A DNA stretch of 64,000 bases, from NCBI RefSeq assembly GCF_000737325.1, contig NZ_CP011125.1:3968001-4032000 (forward strand), read 5' to 3'. The notes under the pieces were generated by a model that was not told where the DNA came from, did not search any database, and was given only the letters and a program-made list of their open reading frames with translations. This stretch comes from Sandaracinus amylolyticus. Its GTDB lineage: Bacteria > Myxococcota_A > Polyangia > Polyangiales > Sandaracinaceae. Both the position numbers and the translations under genes were made by a program. Numbering within the stretch: the stretch's first letter is position 1; each line of letters begins with the position of its first letter. Positions 39,268 to 47,572 of the stretch are shown in pieces.

Positions 39268-39803
39268 ATCGGGCCACGCTCGGGTCGTCGAAGCGGGCCA
39301 TGAGCCGCGCCGTCGCCGTCGTCCTCGCGCTGTTCGCTCTCACGATCGCGGCGAGCGCGATGGCGCTCGACCCCGGGGCGCGCGCGCCCGAGCTGGGGAT
39401 GCGCGACCTCCAGGGGAACCAGGTGACGATCGCGAGCCTGCGCGGGCGCGTGGTGGTCGTCGACTTCTGGGCGTCGTGGTGCGAGCCGTGCGCGGACTCG
39501 ATGCCGGTCTACCAGCGGCTGTACAACCAGTACCGCGAGCGCGGCCTGACGATCATCGGGATCTCGCAGGACCAGCGGGTCGACAACGCGCGGCAGTTCG
39601 CGAGCCGTCACCGCCTGTCGTTCCCGGTGGTGTTCGACGAGGGGCACGCGATCGCGAATCGCTACCGCCCGGCGCGCATGCCGACGTCGTTCGTGATCGA
39701 CCGCGGCGGCATCGTGCGGCACGTGCACGCCGGGTATCGCAGCGGCGATGCGGACCGCCTCGAGCGCGAGATCGTCGCGCTGCTCGGACAGCCGGCGCGC
39801 TGA
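39264..39803 (+). CDS. TlpA/ResA-like thiol-disulfide oxidoreductase
   Basis: 179 residues. The signal region SRAVAVVLALFALTIAASAMA leads into a thioredoxin-like domain (ELGMRDLQGNQVTIASLRGR). The active site WCEPC covers W72-C76, and cis-Pro is in ARMPTSFVID. ResA/TlpA-like proteins reduce apocytochrome c or other periplasmic thiols. The start is GTG 39264 overlapping the DsbA-like gene; ATG 39300 is an internal alternative. The pair may serve the multihaem cytochrome or other exported Cys-rich proteins seen in the window. Confidence 0.9.
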   Translation: MNRATLGSSKRAMSRAVAVVLALFALTIAASAMALDPGARAPELGMRDLQGNQVTIASLRGRVVVVDFWASWCEPCADSMPVYQRLYNQYRERGLTIIGISQDQRVDNARQFASRHRLSFPVVFDEGHAIANRYRPARMPTSFVIDRGGIVRHVHAGYRSGDADRLEREIVALLGQPAR

Positions 39804-39805
39804 GC

Positions 39806-41728
39806 TCAGCGGGGCGGGCGCTCGGAGAGGCGCGACTGGTGCAGGAACTCGCCGAGCTTCTCGGCGACGTATCCGAGCACGTTCGCGTCGCCCTTGCCGA
39901 ACTGCGCCTGCTCCTCGCGGTTGAGCAGCTGGACGACGGCCTGGAGGCGACCCTGGTGGAACACCGGGACGATCGCCATCGTGCGAGCCTCGAGCCCGAC
40001 GCGGCCGTCGACGGCGGCGTCGAAGCGCGGCTCGCTCGCGACCTGCTCGAAGAGGGTCGGCCGCGCGTAGTCGTTCGCGGTCGCGCCGATGAGCCCCGCG
40101 CCGAGCGGGATGGCCTCGCCCTTGCGCTCGTCGGCGCCGGGGCCGCGGAGCGCGACGAAGCGCAGCTCGTCACTGTTGATGTCGTAGAGGCAGACGCTCG
40201 CGGCCTCGCTCGGGACGAGGTCCGCGAGGAGGTTCAGCACGAAGTCGGCGCCCTCGAGCGGCGTGCCGAGGAAGAAGAGGTCCTGGAGCGCCTCGAATGC
40301 CTGGCTCAGACGGTCGTCGGGGGCCGGCGTGGTGGTGCGCGGGCGCGCAGCCGGCGCGGCGACGCTGGGCACCGGGGCTGCGGGCGGGATCGCGGGCTCG
40401 CTCGGACGCGCGAAGGCGGCGGGCGGCTCGGAAGGCGCGCGGGCGACGGGCGGTGCGGCCGGAGGCTGCGACATCGGGCGCGAGAGCGCGGCGGGCGGCT
40501 GCGACGGGGTCGCGGGGGCGGGTCGCTGCACCTCGGGCTCGCCGCGCCAGTCCTTCCACTGGAGGACGACGAGGGGAGGGCTCTGCGGGCGACCTTCCCA
40601 GCGGTGATCGAAGACCGCGATGTTGACGAGCTTGCCCTTCGGGCGGCTCTCGAGCTCCTCGCGCAGCTGCGCGAAGCGACGGCGCACGATCATCTCGGCG
40701 TCGTCGGGCGAGGTCCCGGCGTCGACCACGAACGTGCGCTCGCGATACGTGAGCGGCGTTTCCGCCGTCGGCTCGCCGTCGCGCGCGTAGAGCAGCTCGG
40801 CGCCGTCGGGCGGCGGCTGCGACGCCCGCGCCGGAGGCGGCGCCGACGGGGGACGCGCGACGGCCGCGGTCGCTGCCTGCGGCGCGGCGGCGGGCTGGGG
40901 TGCAGCGGTGGGCTGGGGTGCAGCGGTGGGCTGCTGGGACACGGGCTCGGGCGCTGCGGGCTGGGGTGCCGCCGCGGGCTCGGGCGCCGCAGGCGGGGGT
41001 GCAGCTGCGGGCTGCGGTGCCGGCTTCGCCGTGAGCTCTCCCGCGCCGGGCAGGTAGGCCACCGTGTGCTTCGGCGACTTCTTCTTGAGCGGCTCGGCCG
41101 TGGCCGCGGCGCTGGGCGGCGCGATCGGCGCCGATGCCACGGGCGTCGGCGCAGCAGCGGGCGGGGCCACTGCCGGCGAGGTCACTGCCGGCGAGGTCAC
41201 TGCCGGCGGGGCCACTGCCGGCGAAGCCACTGCCGGCGCGACGGCGGGCGCGTAGGCGACGGTCTGGTTCGGACGGAACGGTGCTTCCGGGGCGCTCACG
41301 GCCGCGGGCGCCGGCACCGAAGCGGGCTTGGGCGCCGCCGCCGACCGCGCCGCGGCCGGTGCGGCGGGTGCGGGCGCCGCCGGTGACGCGAGGGGAGAGG
41401 GCATGTACGCGACGGTCTGCTTCGACGCCTTCTTCGGCTTCGCGAGCTCCACCGGGGCGGGCGACGGCGTGGCTGCGATCGGCGCAGCGGCCGCTTCCTC
41501 CGTCGGAGCGAGCGCGTACTGACGCCGCGAGACCGCGTCGAGGATCGTGACCTTGCCATCCGGTGCCACGGCACAGCTCGCGCCGGGCGGCACGCCACCC
41601 TTCTCGCCGATCTGGCCGCGCGCCCGCGTCAGCGCGGTCATCCAATCGCCCGCCTCGACGACGACCTCGTGGAGCGAAGCGGAGCTCCCGAGCCCCGTCA
41701 CCACGAGCTTCCAACGTCGCTGCGTCAA
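39806..41728 (-). CDS. GAF-domain protein with long Pro/Ala-rich linker
   Basis: 640 residues from a TTG start (41728) supported by GAGGGGG at 41742-41736. The N-terminal 90 residues (RRWKLVVTGLGSSASLHEVV and following) form a small alpha/beta domain. From about 95 to 290 it is a Pro/Ala/Val-rich linker with repeats (PAVAPPAVTSPAV). A second folded block, around VDAGTSPDDAEMIVRRRFAQ, is followed by another Pro-rich linker. The C-terminal 160 residues are a GAF domain (VPSEAASVCLYDINSDELRF to HQGRLQAVVQLLNREE). Likely cytoplasmic sensor or organiser of a signalling complex; the ligand is unknown. Its 3' end meets the convergent TlpA-like gene. Confidence 0.85.
   Translation of the reverse strand: MTQRRWKLVVTGLGSSASLHEVVVEAGDWMTALTRARGQIGEKGGVPPGASCAVAPDGKVTILDAVSRRQYALAPTEEAAAAPIAATPSPAPVELAKPKKASKQTVAYMPSPLASPAAPAPAAPAAARSAAAPKPASVPAPAAVSAPEAPFRPNQTVAYAPAVAPAVASPAVAPPAVTSPAVTSPAVAPPAAAPTPVASAPIAPPSAAATAEPLKKKSPKHTVAYLPGAGELTAKPAPQPAAAPPPAAPEPAAAPQPAAPEPVSQQPTAAPQPTAAPQPAAAPQAATAAVARPPSAPPPARASQPPPDGAELLYARDGEPTAETPLTYRERTFVVDAGTSPDDAEMIVRRRFAQLREELESRPKGKLVNIAVFDHRWEGRPQSPPLVVLQWKDWRGEPEVQRPAPATPSQPPAALSRPMSQPPAAPPVARAPSEPPAAFARPSEPAIPPAAPVPSVAAPAARPRTTTPAPDDRLSQAFEALQDLFFLGTPLEGADFVLNLLADLVPSEAASVCLYDINSDELRFVALRGPGADERKGEAIPLGAGLIGATANDYARPTLFEQVASEPRFDAAVDGRVGLEARTMAIVPVFHQGRLQAVVQLLNREEQAQFGKGDANVLGYVAEKLGEFLHQSRLSERPPR
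41166..41240. repeat. 15-bp tandem repeat within the GAF-protein gene
   Basis: Five units of GCCACTGCCGGCGAG-type sequence start at 41166, 41181, 41196, 41211 and 41226. On the coding (minus) strand they give pentapeptides of the PAVAS/PAVTS kind, part of the flexible linker. Slippage at this array would change linker length in steps of five residues without breaking the frame. Confidence 0.85.
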
Positions 41729-41801
41729 CCCGGCACCCCCTCGTGGGAGCCTGGATGTAACAACCGTGGCTCCAGCCGGTCAAGCCGCGTGGCTGTTCCG
41801 A

Positions 41802-41830
41802 TTGCAAACTCGCGGGCCTGGCGGTAGATG
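41802..41830 (+). promoter_or_regulatory. Weak candidate promoter before the response regulator
   Basis: TTGCAA (41802-41807), a 17-base spacer and TAGATG (41825-41830) make a partial sigma-70-like match, 47 bases before the ATG of the regulator gene. Only about seven of twelve consensus positions fit, so the call rests mainly on location. Confidence 0.25.
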
Positions 41831-41877
41831 ACGCACTGCAGCGCGACCCCTGCAGCCGGTGCCGGCGAGGTGCGTTC

Positions 41878-42558
41878 ATGTGGATTCTGGTCGTGGGCAG
41901 TCCCCAGCTCATCGAGCGGAGCGAGGGCGGCCTGGCAGTGCTCCGAGAGCTCGGATGTCGAGTCCGAGCGGCGGATCTCTGGGAGCCACTGGAGCACGAC
42001 GAGGTGCTCGGGAAGGATCCCCCCGCAGCCGTCCTCGTGGAGGTGCTGGATCAGGTCGAGGCCGGGCGGGCCGCGCTGGGCCGCCTGCGCGCCGCGCCGC
42101 CGCTCGCCGAGGTCCCCATCCTCGCCGCGGTGACCGTACCGGCGCTCCAGCGGCTGGACCCCAGCGACACGTTCGACGACATCGTCCTCGTCCCGTACCT
42201 CCCGGTCGAGCTCTACGTGCGCATCCGGCGCGCGGAGTGGCGCCGGAGCGAGTACTCCGACTCGGAGCGTCTCAAGCTCGGCCCGCTGGTGATCGATCGC
42301 GCGGCGCACGAGGTCCTGGTCGACGGCCGGCTGATCCAACTGACGCACCAGGAGTTCGCGCTGCTCGAGTTCCTCGCGCGACACCGCGGCCGCGTCTTCT
42401 CGCGCCAGCAGCTGCTCGAGCGCGTGTGGGGCGTCGACTACTACGGCGGCTCGCGCACCGTCGACATCCACGTCCGCCGCCTGCGCATGAAGCTCGCGAG
42501 CGCCGCGAAGCCGATCGAGACCGTGCGCGGGGTCGGCTACAAGATGAAGGCCCCGTGA
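41878..42558 (+). CDS. OmpR-type DNA-binding regulator with non-phosphorylatable receiver
   Basis: 226 residues. The first 115 residues have receiver-like alternation, but the acidic triad is lost: WILVVGSPQL replaces the usual DD pair, and E55 (VLVEV) sits where the phospho-acceptor Asp belongs. The C-terminal winged helix is intact (LTHQEFALLEFLARHRGRVF, VWGVDYYGGSRTVDIHVRRL, RGVGYKM), as in OmpR/PhoB. It may act without phosphorylation or with Glu as a permanent mimic. GAGGTG precedes the start. The stop overlaps the pdxA GTG start, so it heads a regulator-pdxA-uvrA run. Confidence 0.9.
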   Translation: MWILVVGSPQLIERSEGGLAVLRELGCRVRAADLWEPLEHDEVLGKDPPAAVLVEVLDQVEAGRAALGRLRAAPPLAEVPILAAVTVPALQRLDPSDTFDDIVLVPYLPVELYVRIRRAEWRRSEYSDSERLKLGPLVIDRAAHEVLVDGRLIQLTHQEFALLEFLARHRGRVFSRQQLLERVWGVDYYGGSRTVDIHVRRLRMKLASAAKPIETVRGVGYKMKAP

Positions 42559-43538
42559 CGCTCGCGTTCGCGACGGGCGATCCCGCGGGCGTCGGGCCGG
42601 CGGTCTCGGCCGTCGCAGCGCTCGAGATCGCGCGCGAGGGCGAAGCCGTGCTCGTGCTCGGCGACGCCACGCAGCTCGCGGCGCGGCTCCCCGGCGTGCG
42701 CGTGGTGCCGCACGCCGTGGCCCTCGCGCCGGGCGAGATCGCGATCGTCGACACCGGGCGCGTCGATCCTGCGGCGATCGCGAAGCACTCGCCGTCGCGC
42801 GAGGTCGGCGCCGCGCAGCTGCGCGCGCTCGATGCGGCGACGCGCGCGGTCCGCGACGGCCACGCGCGCGCGCTCGTGACCGCGCCGACGAGCAAGGAAG
42901 CCGTCACGATGTCCGGCACGCCTTTCGTCGGGCAGACCGAGCACCTCGCGCGCGGCGCCGGGCTGCGCGACGACGAGGTCACGATGCTGTTCCTCGGTCC
43001 GCGGCTGCGCCTCGCGCTCGTGACCACGCACCTCGCGGTGCGCGACGTGCCGCGGGAGATCACGAAGGAGCGCGTCGAGCGCGCGACGGTGCACCTCGGC
43101 GAGGCGCTCGCGCGGCTCGGGCGCCCGCACGGCGCGAAGGTCGCGGTGGCCGCGCTGAACCCGCACGCAGGCGAGAGCGGCATGTTCGGCGACGAGGAAG
43201 CGCGCGTCATCGCGCCCGCCGTCGATGCGGCGCGCACGAGGGAGCCGTACGCATCGGGGCGTCTCTCGCTGATCGGGATCGTGCCCGCCGAGACCGCGCT
43301 GCGACGCGCGGCAGAGGGCGCGATCGACGGCGTGGTCGCGATGATGCACGACCAGGCGACGATCGCGTCGAAGCTGCTCGACTGGGGCGCCGCCGTGAAC
43401 GTCACGTGGGGGCTGCCCTTCGTGCGCGCGAGCGTCGATCACGGGGTCGCCTACGACGCGGCGGCGCGCGACGAGGCCGATGCCGCGGGCATGATCGCGG
43501 CGGCGCGTTGCGCGCGCGTGCTCGCGGGGAGCCCGTGA
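42555..43538 (+). CDS. pdxA: 4-hydroxythreonine-4-phosphate dehydrogenase
   Basis: 327 residues. It oxidises and decarboxylates 4-phosphohydroxy-threonine in the DXP-dependent vitamin B6 pathway. Family motifs: ATGDPAGVGP at the N-terminus, TAPTSKEAV, FVGQTEHLA, the metal-ligand His in TTHLAVRDV, LNPHAGE and MMHDQA. The GTG start overlaps the regulator stop (GTGA), and its own stop overlaps the uvrA GTG. No pdxJ is in the window. Confidence 0.95.
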   Translation: MTLAFATGDPAGVGPAVSAVAALEIAREGEAVLVLGDATQLAARLPGVRVVPHAVALAPGEIAIVDTGRVDPAAIAKHSPSREVGAAQLRALDAATRAVRDGHARALVTAPTSKEAVTMSGTPFVGQTEHLARGAGLRDDEVTMLFLGPRLRLALVTTHLAVRDVPREITKERVERATVHLGEALARLGRPHGAKVAVAALNPHAGESGMFGDEEARVIAPAVDAARTREPYASGRLSLIGIVPAETALRRAAEGAIDGVVAMMHDQATIASKLLDWGAAVNVTWGLPFVRASVDHGVAYDAAARDEADAAGMIAAARCARVLAGSP

Positions 43539-46330
43539 GCGAGAAGGACGCGATCGTCGTTCGCGGCGCGCGGATGCACAACCTGCGCGACGTCGACGTC
43601 GACGTGCCGCGCGGCGCGCTCACGGTCGTCACCGGGCCGAGCGGATCGGGCAAGTCGTCGCTCGCGTTCGACACGATCTACGCGGAGGCGCAGCGACGCT
43701 ACGTCGAGTCGCTGCAGACCTATGCGCGACAGTTCCTCGAGCAGCTGCCGAAGCCCGACGTCGACGTGATCGAGGGGCTCTCGCCGGCGATCGCGGTTCG
43801 CCAGGAAGTGCCCGCGCGCAACCCGCGATCGACGGTCGGCACGGTCACCGAGATCCACGACTTCGTGCGCGTGCTCTACGCGCGCGTCGGTCAGCCGCAC
43901 TGTCCGATCTGCGGTCGTCCGGTGAGCGCGTGGACGGTTCCCGAGATGGTCGATCGCACGCTCGCGCTGGGTGAAGGCGCGCGCGTGGTGGTGCAGGCGC
44001 CGATCGCGCGCGGCGTGGTCGGCGATCTCGCGGGCGAGCTCGCGAGGTTGCGCAAGGACGGCTTCGTGCGCGTCGTGATCGACGGCGCGGTGCGCGATCT
44101 CGGCGAGACGATCTCGCTCGACGCGAAGGTCGCGCACGACCTCGACGTGCAGGTCGATCGCGTGGTCGTGAAGGACGGAGTGCGGCAGCGCCTGTCCGAC
44201 TCGATCGAGCTCGGGTTGCGGCTCGGCGGCGGCATCGTGCGCGTGGTGCCGCAGGACGGCGAGCCGATGCTGTTCACCGAGCGCCACGCGTGCCCGGTGC
44301 ATCTCGTGCTCTTGCCGCCCATCGCGCCGCGCACGTTCTCGTGGAACTCGCCCGAGGGCGCGTGCCCGACGTGCGGAGGTCTCGGTGAGCTCGAGCGCTT
44401 CGACGAAGCGCGCGTCGTGCCGGATCCGTCGAAGACGATCGCGGAGGGCGCGATCGTGGCGTGGGGCGCGCCGCGCGAGAAGGCCTATCGCGATCGCGTG
44501 AGCGCGCTGAAGAAGGCGGGGATCGACGTCGACGCGCCGTGGAGCGCGCTCTCCGCCGAGATGCGCGACGCGGTGCTGAACGGGCTCGTCGCGTCGAAGA
44601 AGAAGATCGAGGGCGTGCTCGCGTCGCTCGAGCGACAGTGGGTCGAGCTCGATGCGCGTCGCGGCGAGGACGACGACGAAGCGCTCGAAGGAGTCGCGGA
44701 GGAGCTCGCGAAGTTCCGTGCGCGCGGGACGTGCCCGACGTGCGGCGGCGCGCGGCTTCGCCCCGAGGCGCTCGGCGTGACGGTGGGTGGGCTCTCGATC
44801 CGCGCGCTCGAGGCGCTCTCGATCGACGACGCACGCGCGCACGTCGACGCGCTGACGCTCGAAGGGCGACAGGCCGAGGTCGCCGAGCCGCTGCTGCGCG
44901 AGGTGCGATCGCGGCTGCGGTTCCTCGCGGACGTGGGCGTCGGCTATCTGTCGCTCGATCGATCCGCGGGCACGCTCTCGAGCGGCGAGGCGCAGCGCAT
45001 CCGCCTCGCGACGCGCATCGGGCACGCGCTGGTCGGCGTGCTCTACGTGCTCGACGAGCCTTCGATCGGCCTGCATCCGCGGGACACGGGGCGCTTGATC
45101 GAGACCATCCGTCGCCTTCGCGATCGCGGCAGCACGGTGCTGGTGGTCGAGCACGATCTCGACGTCGTGCGCGCCGCCGATCGTGTGATCGACATGGGCC
45201 CGGGCGCGGGCACCGAGGGCGGACGTGTGATCGCGGTCGGCACGCCCGACGAGATCGCGCGCGACGAGCAGTCGCTGACGGGCGCGTTCCTCGCGCGGAA
45301 GCGACGCGTGGGCCGCGCGCGCAAGACGCCGCGGGCGCCGCGCGGATGGATCACGATCCGCGGCGCGACGCTGCACAACCTCGTCGGCGTCGACGCGCGC
45401 GTGCCGGTCGGCGTGCTCACCGCGGTCACGGGCGTGAGCGGCGCGGGCAAGTCGTCGCTCGTCGTCGGCACGCTGCTCGAGGCCGCGCGACAGGTGATCA
45501 ACGGTGCGCGCGGCGAGACGGTGCGCGCGAAGGTCGAGGGGCTCGACGCGTTCGATCGTGTGATCGCGATCGACGATCGTCCGATCGGTCGCACGCCGCG
45601 CTCGAACCCCGCGACGTACTCGGGGATCTTCGGCCCGCTGCGCGAGCTCTTCGCGTCGCTGCCCGAGGCGCGCGCGCGTGGCTGGGACGCGGGGCGCTTC
45701 AGCTTCAACCAGAAGGGCGGGCGCTGCGAGACGTGCAAGGGCGAGGGCGTCGTCCGGATCGACATGCAGTTCCTCCCGGACGTGCTCGCGACGTGCGAGG
45801 TGTGCGGCGGGCGTCGCTACGATCGCGAGACGCTCGACGTGAAGTGGCGCGGGCTGTCGATCGCCGACGTGCTCGACCTGACGGTGAGCGAGGCGCGCGA
45901 TCTGCTCGGCGCGGTGCCCGCGATCCGCGATCGGCTGGACGCGATCGCGTCGGTGGGGCTCGGCTATCTCACGCTCGGACAGAGCGCGACGACGCTCTCC
46001 GGTGGCGAAGCGCAGCGCCTCGCGCTCGCGCGCGAGCTCGCACGACGCGCGACGGGGCGCACGCTCTACGTGCTCGACGAGCCGACGACCGGGCTGCACC
46101 TCGCGGACGTCGACGTGCTGATCGGCGTGCTCGAGGATCTCGTCGAGCAGGGCAACACGGTCGTGCTCATCGAGCACGCGCTCGAGGTGGTCGCGGCCGC
46201 GGACTGGGTGATCGATCTCGGTCCCGAGGGCGGGCCGGGCGGTGGTCGCGTCGTCGTCGCGGGCACGCCCGACGAGATCACGAACGCGCCCGCGTCGCAC
46301 ACCGGACGGCTGCTGCGCGAGCGCGCGTGA
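43535..46330 (+). CDS. uvrA: UvrABC excinuclease ATPase subunit A
   Basis: 931 residues. It recognises bulky DNA damage and loads UvrB in nucleotide excision repair. Two ABC ATPase halves: Walker A GPSGSGKSS near residue 34 and GVSGAGKSS near 633; signature LSSGEAQRIRLA in the first half and LSGGEAQRLALA in the second. Zinc modules with CPTCGGLG, CPTCGGAR, CETCKGEG and CEVCGGRR are intact, as in canonical UvrA; UvrB-binding sequences follow the first Walker A. It starts at GTG overlapping pdxA. The stop abuts the moeA stop with no gap. Confidence 0.95.
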   Translation: MSEKDAIVVRGARMHNLRDVDVDVPRGALTVVTGPSGSGKSSLAFDTIYAEAQRRYVESLQTYARQFLEQLPKPDVDVIEGLSPAIAVRQEVPARNPRSTVGTVTEIHDFVRVLYARVGQPHCPICGRPVSAWTVPEMVDRTLALGEGARVVVQAPIARGVVGDLAGELARLRKDGFVRVVIDGAVRDLGETISLDAKVAHDLDVQVDRVVVKDGVRQRLSDSIELGLRLGGGIVRVVPQDGEPMLFTERHACPVHLVLLPPIAPRTFSWNSPEGACPTCGGLGELERFDEARVVPDPSKTIAEGAIVAWGAPREKAYRDRVSALKKAGIDVDAPWSALSAEMRDAVLNGLVASKKKIEGVLASLERQWVELDARRGEDDDEALEGVAEELAKFRARGTCPTCGGARLRPEALGVTVGGLSIRALEALSIDDARAHVDALTLEGRQAEVAEPLLREVRSRLRFLADVGVGYLSLDRSAGTLSSGEAQRIRLATRIGHALVGVLYVLDEPSIGLHPRDTGRLIETIRRLRDRGSTVLVVEHDLDVVRAADRVIDMGPGAGTEGGRVIAVGTPDEIARDEQSLTGAFLARKRRVGRARKTPRAPRGWITIRGATLHNLVGVDARVPVGVLTAVTGVSGAGKSSLVVGTLLEAARQVINGARGETVRAKVEGLDAFDRVIAIDDRPIGRTPRSNPATYSGIFGPLRELFASLPEARARGWDAGRFSFNQKGGRCETCKGEGVVRIDMQFLPDVLATCEVCGGRRYDRETLDVKWRGLSIADVLDLTVSEARDLLGAVPAIRDRLDAIASVGLGYLTLGQSATTLSGGEAQRLALARELARRATGRTLYVLDEPTTGLHLADVDVLIGVLEDLVEQGNTVVLIEHALEVVAAADWVIDLGPEGGPGGGRVVVAGTPDEITNAPASHTGRLLRERA

Positions 46331-47563
46331 TCACGCGAACGGGCTCGCGTCCGACGCGTCGCGCAGCAGCATCGCGCGCAGGCGCGCGCCCTGCTCGATC
46401 GTGCCGACGTCGGCGGGCAGGATCAGCAGCGCGTCCACGTTCGCGATCGACTGCGTCGACCCCGAGCCCTGCTTCGCCCCGATCGACGCGATCGCGCGCC
46501 CATCACGCCACTCGAGCCGCGCGCGGGCGAGCTCCACGCGACCGGTCGAGCGTCGATGCGCGTGCCCGAGCTCGACGTCGATCACGCGACGGAACGGGCG
46601 CGGATCGCCCATCATCCGGCGCAACGCGGGTCGCACGAAGAGCTCGAACGTGACCCACGCGCTCACCGGGTTGCCGGGCAGTCCGAACACCGGCGTCGTG
46701 GCTGCGAGCCCGAACGTGAGCGGCTTGCCGGGCTTCATCGCGACCTTCCAGAAGCGCGCCTCCACGCCCGCGGCGGCGAGCGCGAGGTGCACGAGATCGT
46801 GATCGCCGACCGACACGCCGCCGCACACCACGAGCGCGTCGGCGCGCAGCCCTTCACGAACGCGTGCGGTGAGCGCCTCGAGCTCGTCGGGCGCGCGCGG
46901 GATGCGGATCGCGACGCCGCCTGCCTCGCGCACGGCGGCCGCGATCGTCGGCCCGTTCGAGTCGAAGATCGAGCCCGGGCGCGCGGGCTCACCGGGGTCG
47001 CGCAGCTCGTCACCGTTGACCAGCACCGCGACGCGCGGCGCGCGCAGCACGTCGACGCTCGTCACGCCCTGGCTCGCGAGCAGCGCGGTCTCACCCGCGC
47101 CGATTCTGGCACCGAGTGCCAGAATCTCCGCGCCGACCGCGAGGTCCTCTCCCCGCGCGCGCACGTGCGCGCCGGGCGCAGGCACACGGCGGAAGCGCAC
47201 GGCGCCGTCATACGCGTCGACGTCCTCCTGCATGACCACCGCGTCGGCGCCCTCGGGCACGGGCGCACCGGTGAAGATGCGCATCGTGGTGCGCGCCGTG
47301 ATCGCCTCGGGCCATTCGCCGCCCGCGCGTGACTCGCCGCGCGGTTCGAGCGCGATCGGCGCGGCATCGCTCGCGCTCGCGAGATCGGCGGTGCGCACCG
47401 CCCAGCCGTCCATCGCGCTCGCGTCGAAGGGCGGCGCGTCGTGGCGCGCGAAGACGGGCGCGGCGAGCACCCGACCGAGCGCATCGTCGAGCGAGACGCG
47501 CTCGGCGCCGAGCGTCGGGATCGAAGCGAGGATCGACTCGAGCGCGTCTGCGATGGAGAGCAC
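46331..47563 (-). CDS. moeA: Molybdopterin molybdenumtransferase
   Basis: 410 residues, GTG start. It inserts molybdate into adenylylated molybdopterin. Motifs: FDASAMDGWAVR and IFTGAPVPEGADAVVMQED in the N-terminal part, VSVGDHDLV, KPGKPLTFG and FGLPGNPVSAWVTF. It has domains I-IV of the MoeA/gephyrin type. The gene converges with uvrA (adjacent stop codons), and the mltD stop lies 9 bases upstream of its start, so moeA probably belongs to the mltD transcript. Confidence 0.95.
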   Translation of the reverse strand: MLSIADALESILASIPTLGAERVSLDDALGRVLAAPVFARHDAPPFDASAMDGWAVRTADLASASDAAPIALEPRGESRAGGEWPEAITARTTMRIFTGAPVPEGADAVVMQEDVDAYDGAVRFRRVPAPGAHVRARGEDLAVGAEILALGARIGAGETALLASQGVTSVDVLRAPRVAVLVNGDELRDPGEPARPGSIFDSNGPTIAAAVREAGGVAIRIPRAPDELEALTARVREGLRADALVVCGGVSVGDHDLVHLALAAAGVEARFWKVAMKPGKPLTFGLAATTPVFGLPGNPVSAWVTFELFVRPALRRMMGDPRPFRRVIDVELGHAHRRSTGRVELARARLEWRDGRAIASIGAKQGSGSTQSIANVDALLILPADVGTIEQGARLRAMLLRDASDASPFA

Positions 47564-47572
47564 GCGCGGAGT

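Noticed and set aside
43451-46300. 949-codon open frame antisense to uvrA
   Set aside because: Its product is an Arg/Asp/His-rich, low-complexity sequence with no domain, while the plus strand encodes a complete UvrA. GC-rich DNA produces such shadows.
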